Origin: Terriglobia bacterium
Lineage (GTDB): Bacteria; Acidobacteriota; Terriglobia; Terriglobales; Acidobacteriaceae
Direction of reading: 5' to 3'
DNA: 64,000 bases
Assembly: GCA_020073165.1 (NCBI GenBank)
Contig: JAIQFP010000011.1
Coordinates: 67,260-131,259 of the forward strand
The notes below the pieces were generated by a model that did no database searches, was not told the origin of the DNA, and was given only the letters and a program-made list of their open reading frames with translations. This document shows, one piece after another, positions 60,363-64,000 of this stretch (position 1 is the stretch's first letter; every line of letters begins with the position of its first letter). The position numbers and the translations under genes are program-made.

Positions 60363-60392
60363 CGGTACTCGGTACTGGCAGCTCGGTACTCC
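60363..60392. repeat. heptanucleotide tract upstream of selD
   Basis: GGTACTC, GGTACTG, GCAGCTC, GGTACTC units at exact 7-base spacing, 15 bp before the selD start codon. Confidence 0.75.
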
Positions 60393-60406
60393 TTTACAAT
60401 GCTGCC

Positions 60407-61537
60407 ATGTCGGAAAGCAAACCATTCCGCCTGACGGAGTCGGTGAAAGCTGCGGGTTGAGCTTCCAAGCTGAGTCCGGCGGCGCTGGACGCGGTGCTTG
60501 GGAAATTAGCCCGGCAACAAGATCCGAACGTGCTAGTCGGCTTCGATCACGCCGACGACGCCGGGGTGTATCAAATCGCGCCCTCGACCGCGCTGGTGCA
60601 GACCGTAGACTTCTTCACGCCCATAGTGGACGATCCCTACACCTTCGGCCAGATCGCCGCCACCAACGCCCTGAGCGACGTCTACGCCATGGGCGGTCGC
60701 CCGCTGACTTCGCTCGCGCTGGTTTGTTATCCCGAGAAAGGCGATCTTGCGATCCTGGAGCGCATCTTGGCCGGCGGCCTGTCCAAGATGATGGAAGCTA
60801 CCTGCACCGTGATCGGCGGGCACAGCATCCGCGACGACGAAACCAAGTTTGGATATTCAGTCACTGGGTTGATCGATCCAAACCGGATATTCACCAACGG
60901 CAGAGCCAAGCCCGGCGACCGCCTGCTGTTCACCAAGTCGCTCGGCACCGGCGTGATCTCCACCGCGATCAAGAAGGGAACTGCGAAACAATCCTGGATC
61001 GACGCGGCCGTGCAATCAATGACCACGCTGAACAAGACGGCATGCGAAGTAATTACCGGCAGTGGCAACCGCAACGTGGGGACGGCCGCCCCCGGCCGTC
61101 CCGCGGAGCGAAGCTCCGCACCCCGGACGGGGGCGTCCGGGGCTACGTGGTCTGTGCATGCGTTGACCGATATCACCGGCTTCGGCCTGATCGGCCATGC
61201 CCGTGAGATGGCGCTCGCCTCAAATGTCAGCCTGGTTTTCTACTCCGGCAGAATTTCTGTTCTCGAAGGCGCCATGGAATGCGTCCGCGCCGGCAACATC
61301 CCCGGTGGCCTGAAGGCCAATCGCGAATTCGCCGAGTGCCTGGTCGGATACGAAGGCGCGATCAGCGATGATCTGAGAACTCTTCTCTTCGACCCTCAGA
61401 CCGCCGGCGGCCTCCTGATCTCCGTTGCGCACGAGGACGCACTCGAACTCACCCGCGCCCTCAACGCTGCCGGTGTCCCTGCCGTCGAAATCGGCGAAGT
61501 CCTGCCGCCAGCCAAACCCCTCATTACGATCCGATAG
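60407..61537 (+). CDS. selD: selenide, water dikinase, a selenoprotein with in-frame TGA
   Basis: 376 residues with selenocysteine at codon 18. The ATG at 60407 starts MSESKPFRLTESVKAAG, then TGA (60458-60460), then ASKLSPAALDAVL, which is the SelD active-site region normally AxGC/U-x-x-K. The frame continues unbroken to 61537. The conserved DDAGVY, GHSIRDDETKFGYSVTG and DITGFGLIGHA follow. It makes selenophosphate from selenide and ATP. Without the TGA readthrough the ORF would start at 60494 and lack the catalytic Sec and Lys. Residues around 223-248 (VGTAAPGRPAERSSAPRTG onward) are a repeat-derived insertion. Confidence 0.93.
60458..60502 (+). promoter_or_regulatory. Sec codon and bacterial SECIS-like hairpin of selD
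   Basis: TGA at 60458-60460. Outer stem CCAAGC (60465-60470) with GCTTGG (60496-60501). Inner stem GTCCGGC (60474-60480) with GCTGGAC (60484-60490), one G-U, apical loop GGC. The loop begins 20 bases after the TGA and contains G, which fits known bacterial SECIS spacing (about 16-37). Confidence 0.8.
61073..61150. repeat. repeat element inserted in frame in selD
   Basis: About 78 bp from AACGTGGGGACGGCCGCC to GGGGCTACGTGG. Its left half resembles the ends of the 12504 element and its right half is shared with the tgt insertion. Internal hairpins GGACGGCC/GGCCGTCC, GCGGAGC/GCTCCGC and CCGGACGGGGGCGTCCGG. It adds 26 codons. Confidence 0.8.
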
Positions 61538-61541
61538 GTAT

Positions 61542-62039
61542 TCACTTCGGTTGCCGGGGAGGCAACAGCCCGAGTTGCCTCAGCAATCCCAGCATGTCGT
61601 ATTCGTTCCACTCTTCCACAATCTTCCCGCCGACAATGTGGAAGACCGTGATGCCGGTTGCCTCAATGTGCTTGCCGGTGGCGGGCAAGCCATTGCCCTC
61701 GCCGGTGTTGGTGCCCCGCCCCGTCCAGCGCACCATGACCATGTCGCTCTCGCAGATCATCTGGTCGATGGTGTACTGGCCATCGGGAAACGCCTGCCGC
61801 CACCCTTTGGCAGATTGCAGATCCTCCGCCAGCCCGGCGGATCGGTTTCCGGCATGGGCGATGAAGTCTTTACTGTGAATCTGGTTGTACACATCCCAGT
61901 TGTCCTGGTTGAGGGCCACCTCGAACAGCTTCCGCGCGACCGCCCTGTTGGCCTCGATCGGATTGGTTTTGGCGGCCGAGGAGACCGAAAGCAGCAGGAT
62001 GAATCCCAAAACGACAGCCAATCTACGACTCTTGCGCAT
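61542..62039 (-). CDS. secreted SnoaL-like ester cyclase family protein
   Basis: 165 residues with signal peptide LAVVLGFILLLSVSSAA. The SnoaL-type domain is clear: VYNQIHSKDFIAHAGN, DGQYTIDQMICESDMVMVRWTGRGTNTG, ITVFHIVGGKIVEEWNEYDMLGLLRQLG. Members of this group include polyketide cyclases and many of unknown function. It converges with selD, 4 bp apart. Confidence 0.85.
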   Translation of the reverse strand: MRKSRRLAVVLGFILLLSVSSAAKTNPIEANRAVARKLFEVALNQDNWDVYNQIHSKDFIAHAGNRSAGLAEDLQSAKGWRQAFPDGQYTIDQMICESDMVMVRWTGRGTNTGEGNGLPATGKHIEATGITVFHIVGGKIVEEWNEYDMLGLLRQLGLLPPRQPK

Positions 62040-62231
62040 GATTGCCTCCCGGAGCGGCGCAGTGCGCCTTACTCATCCCTAGTGTCGGGTCTATACCTTG
62101 CTATAGGGTCAAGAGGAATCTGCGGGCTGGAAGGCTGCAACACTCTCAGGCTATCGAGCGTTATTGCTGAAATTGACGACTTATCAACAGTCACGATTGG
62201 GCTAAAACAATTTGGATGCGCCCGCACGCAG

Positions 62232-64000
62232 TTACATTCGTGATTTCAACAATCGCCTCGTCGCTTCGCAGTCGTTGTTCGGTTTCAGATCGTCGCTGCT
62301 CAGTGATTCGTAGCACTGCGGAAAATCGTCGTCCTTGTCGTTCCGGGGAGGACGCGCATATTGAAGGGCGGTTTTCCCGCTCTTATCACGCGCATTGACG
62401 TTTGCACCCTTGTCCAGCATGAGCCTGACTTTGGAGACATGCCCCTTCTCTGCGGCGGCCATCAATGCCGTCTGTCCGTCCTCATCGGCGGCATTTACGT
62501 CGGCACCAGCATCGATCAATTCCTGAAGGAACGACGCGTCGTCATGGTTCGGTTGACCAGCAGCCACGATCAGAGGTGTTGTCCCTGTCTTTGAGCGTGC
62601 GTTCGGAGCTGCACCCCGAGCGAGTAGCTCTTTCGTTATAACGTGCGAGGAGACGCCCCAAGGCTCCCTATAGATGAAGCCTTCAGCGGAGATCAACGGA
62701 GTCCGGCCATCCGAATTTGCCAAGTTCGGGTTCGCACCCGACTCGAGTAGAAGTTTCGTTATCTGCGCGCCTTCGGGAAAGCCCCGCCCCGCCGCCATTA
62801 TGAGGGGGCTATTCCCGCGCTCGGTGATGCTGGCGTGCTTTGAAAGGAGCAGCTTCACGACCTCGACGTTGTCCTTGTCAATCGCTTCCAAGAGCGGTGT
62901 CCGACCCACTTGATCGGTCGCCTCAATGTCAGCACCAGCTGCCAAGAGCATGTTCACTAACTCAGCATCGGCAGTTCGAGCGGCGGCGATAAGGGGAGTA
63001 ACGCCCTGCCAGTCAGCAATATTGACCTGTGCTTTCTTGTCCAGAAGGAACTCGATCATCTCGCGGCGGGATTGCCAGTTAGGTCGAAGGACGATGTGGG
63101 CAACGGCGTTAAAGAGCGCAGTCGAACCGTCGGATGACACCGCATTCGGATTCGCCCCCGCAGCAACGAGCGCGGTAGCGATCTTCGACCTTCCCATAGC
63201 ACATGCGTCCATCAACGCCGTTGTGGCCTCTTCGTCTGGTACATCCGGCTTCGCACCGTGATCCAATAAGTATTGCACCATCTCTGTGCGTCCCATCACG
63301 ACAGCGATCCGAAGAGCGGACGTGTGATCCGCATCCGTACCGTTTACATCCGCACCTGCTTGGACGAGTTTGGCCGCCGTTTCTTCGTCGTTCTTCAGCA
63401 CGGCTTCGATCAGCGGTGTCCGGCCGCGTTGAATGGACTGCGCAAAAGCATCGTCCTTTAACGCCTTCACCTTCCGTAGCTTTTCATCGAACACGTGTGC
63501 GGTGGAGTCATCGCTCTCAGAGTTGTGCTGTTTCCCGTACCCCCGATGAACGTCAGCCGCGTTGCGATAGGCGGACATGAGAATGTATCGCAAGGCCCCG
63601 GGTCGCCATTGCTCCAAGCCAATCGGCAGCGCGGCTGCCGCCTCTGCTTCCCTTACAGCTTGATCCGCAGCGAGGCGTCGATCCTCTTCGTTCGAGAATC
63701 GCTCAAGGCCGAAAGCCTCGCACCCGATTATGTCTAGGCCTTGGCCGAGGAGGCGTTGTGCCCGCTCAAAGTGGTACTGTCCCGGACGCACTTGATGAAG
63801 GTACGCCTCTGTAGCACGACAGTCGAACGGCACAACGTGCTCAGGCAAGTCCCTCGGAACCAAGGTCGGCCCTTGATGCTGATCGTCAAGAAAGACCGGA
63901 GGGGCAGCCAGCTTGTCCTTAATGGATTTGTCAGTGTCCGAAGAAGCCGCCTGCCCGAACGACAACGATGACACCATGAACAATAACGCGAGAAGAGCAA
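62232..64000 (-). CDS. secreted ankyrin-repeat protein, 5' end beyond window
   Basis: At least 589 codons; the frame is open to position 64000 and the first visible residues ALLALLFMVSSLSFGQA look like the end of a signal peptide, so the start lies outside. After a ~150-residue non-repeat region (with possible TPR-like parts) come ten full ankyrin repeats and one partial, from GRTPLIEAVLKNDEE to GKTALQYARP, each with the TPL/TAL turn and GADVN-type ends. The last 35 residues include CYESLSSDDLKPNNDCEATRRLL. It is probably a periplasmic protein-binding scaffold. The partner is unknown. Confidence 0.85.
   Translation of the reverse strand, partial: ALLALLFMVSSLSFGQAASSDTDKSIKDKLAAPPVFLDDQHQGPTLVPRDLPEHVVPFDCRATEAYLHQVRPGQYHFERAQRLLGQGLDIIGCEAFGLERFSNEEDRRLAADQAVREAEAAAALPIGLEQWRPGALRYILMSAYRNAADVHRGYGKQHNSESDDSTAHVFDEKLRKVKALKDDAFAQSIQRGRTPLIEAVLKNDEETAAKLVQAGADVNGTDADHTSALRIAVVMGRTEMVQYLLDHGAKPDVPDEEATTALMDACAMGRSKIATALVAAGANPNAVSSDGSTALFNAVAHIVLRPNWQSRREMIEFLLDKKAQVNIADWQGVTPLIAAARTADAELVNMLLAAGADIEATDQVGRTPLLEAIDKDNVEVVKLLLSKHASITERGNSPLIMAAGRGFPEGAQITKLLLESGANPNLANSDGRTPLISAEGFIYREPWGVSSHVITKELLARGAAPNARSKTGTTPLIVAAGQPNHDDASFLQELIDAGADVNAADEDGQTALMAAAEKGHVSKVRLMLDKGANVNARDKSGKTALQYARPPRNDKDDDFPQCYESLSSDDLKPNNDCEATRRLLKSRM

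Noticed and set aside
60494..61537. selD starting at the first ATG-like start after the TGA
   Set aside because: It would remove the active-site Sec and Lys region; the frame and homology continue upstream through TGA to 60407.

Overview
The window looks like chromosomal DNA of a GC-rich Gram-negative bacterium, most probably an acidobacterium (Acidobacteriota, Terriglobia/Koribacter-like). This is inference from the gene set: a TonB-ExbB-ExbD-ExbD operon with a TPR lipoprotein, a DPP-IV-type peptidase, TldD/TldE, a non-pyrrolysine MttB with its corrinoid protein, and many small secreted NTF2-fold proteins. The very high density of short interspersed repeats fits too. No rRNA, tRNA, CRISPR array, prophage or complete insertion sequence was seen.

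Layout. 1-3.2 kb: a TetR gene with a clear self-operator reading into an Lnt/nitrilase-like membrane protein, divergent from a PMT-like glycosyltransferase. 3.3-7.1 kb: tonB-exbB-exbD-exbD-TPR on the minus strand. 7.2-12.5 kb: tgt-yajC-secD-secF and a YfcE-like phosphodiesterase. 12.7-26 kb: thrS, a Tat-exported hemerythrin, a chromate transporter, MFS, plsC, folC, accD, cobO, rlmH, a methyltransferase, rsfS and nadD. 26-31 kb: a hybrid histidine kinase ending in a PilZ-like domain, and rplU-rpmA-obgE. 30.6-34.2 kb: a small accessory stretch with an NTF2-fold immunity-like protein, a MazF/PemK-like toxin remnant with its antitoxin, a DUF962 protein and small secreted proteins. 34.2-37.7 kb: corrinoid protein, MttB-family methyltransferase and a saccharopine-dehydrogenase-like reductase. 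37.8-45 kb: a DPP-IV-like peptidase, a metallo-hydrolase, a membrane-anchored YD-repeat protein, dusB and unknown proteins. 45-51 kb: rpmE, hup, the glyoxylate shunt (aceB, aceA) with a divergent LysR, and a DnaC-like ATPase. 51.7-64 kb: a UvrC-like truncated nuclease, DinB with a duplicated 5' end, a MITE, an orphan PD-(D/E)XK protein, tldD-tldE, selD and a secreted ankyrin protein cut by the window end.

The main signals outside ordinary gene content are these. (1) Some seventeen tracts of imperfect heptanucleotide repeats, each locus with its own 7-base word, lie at gene junctions, often as inverted pairs, and several run into coding sequence. (2) At least four dispersed repeat families occur both between genes and as in-frame insertions inside conserved housekeeping proteins (tgt, selD, folC, plsC, dusB). 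(3) selD is itself a selenoprotein gene: an in-frame TGA at codon 18 is followed by a bacterial SECIS-like hairpin, so a standard ORF caller would start the gene too late. (4) A 144-bp MITE has perfect 15-bp inverted ends and an 8-bp target duplication.
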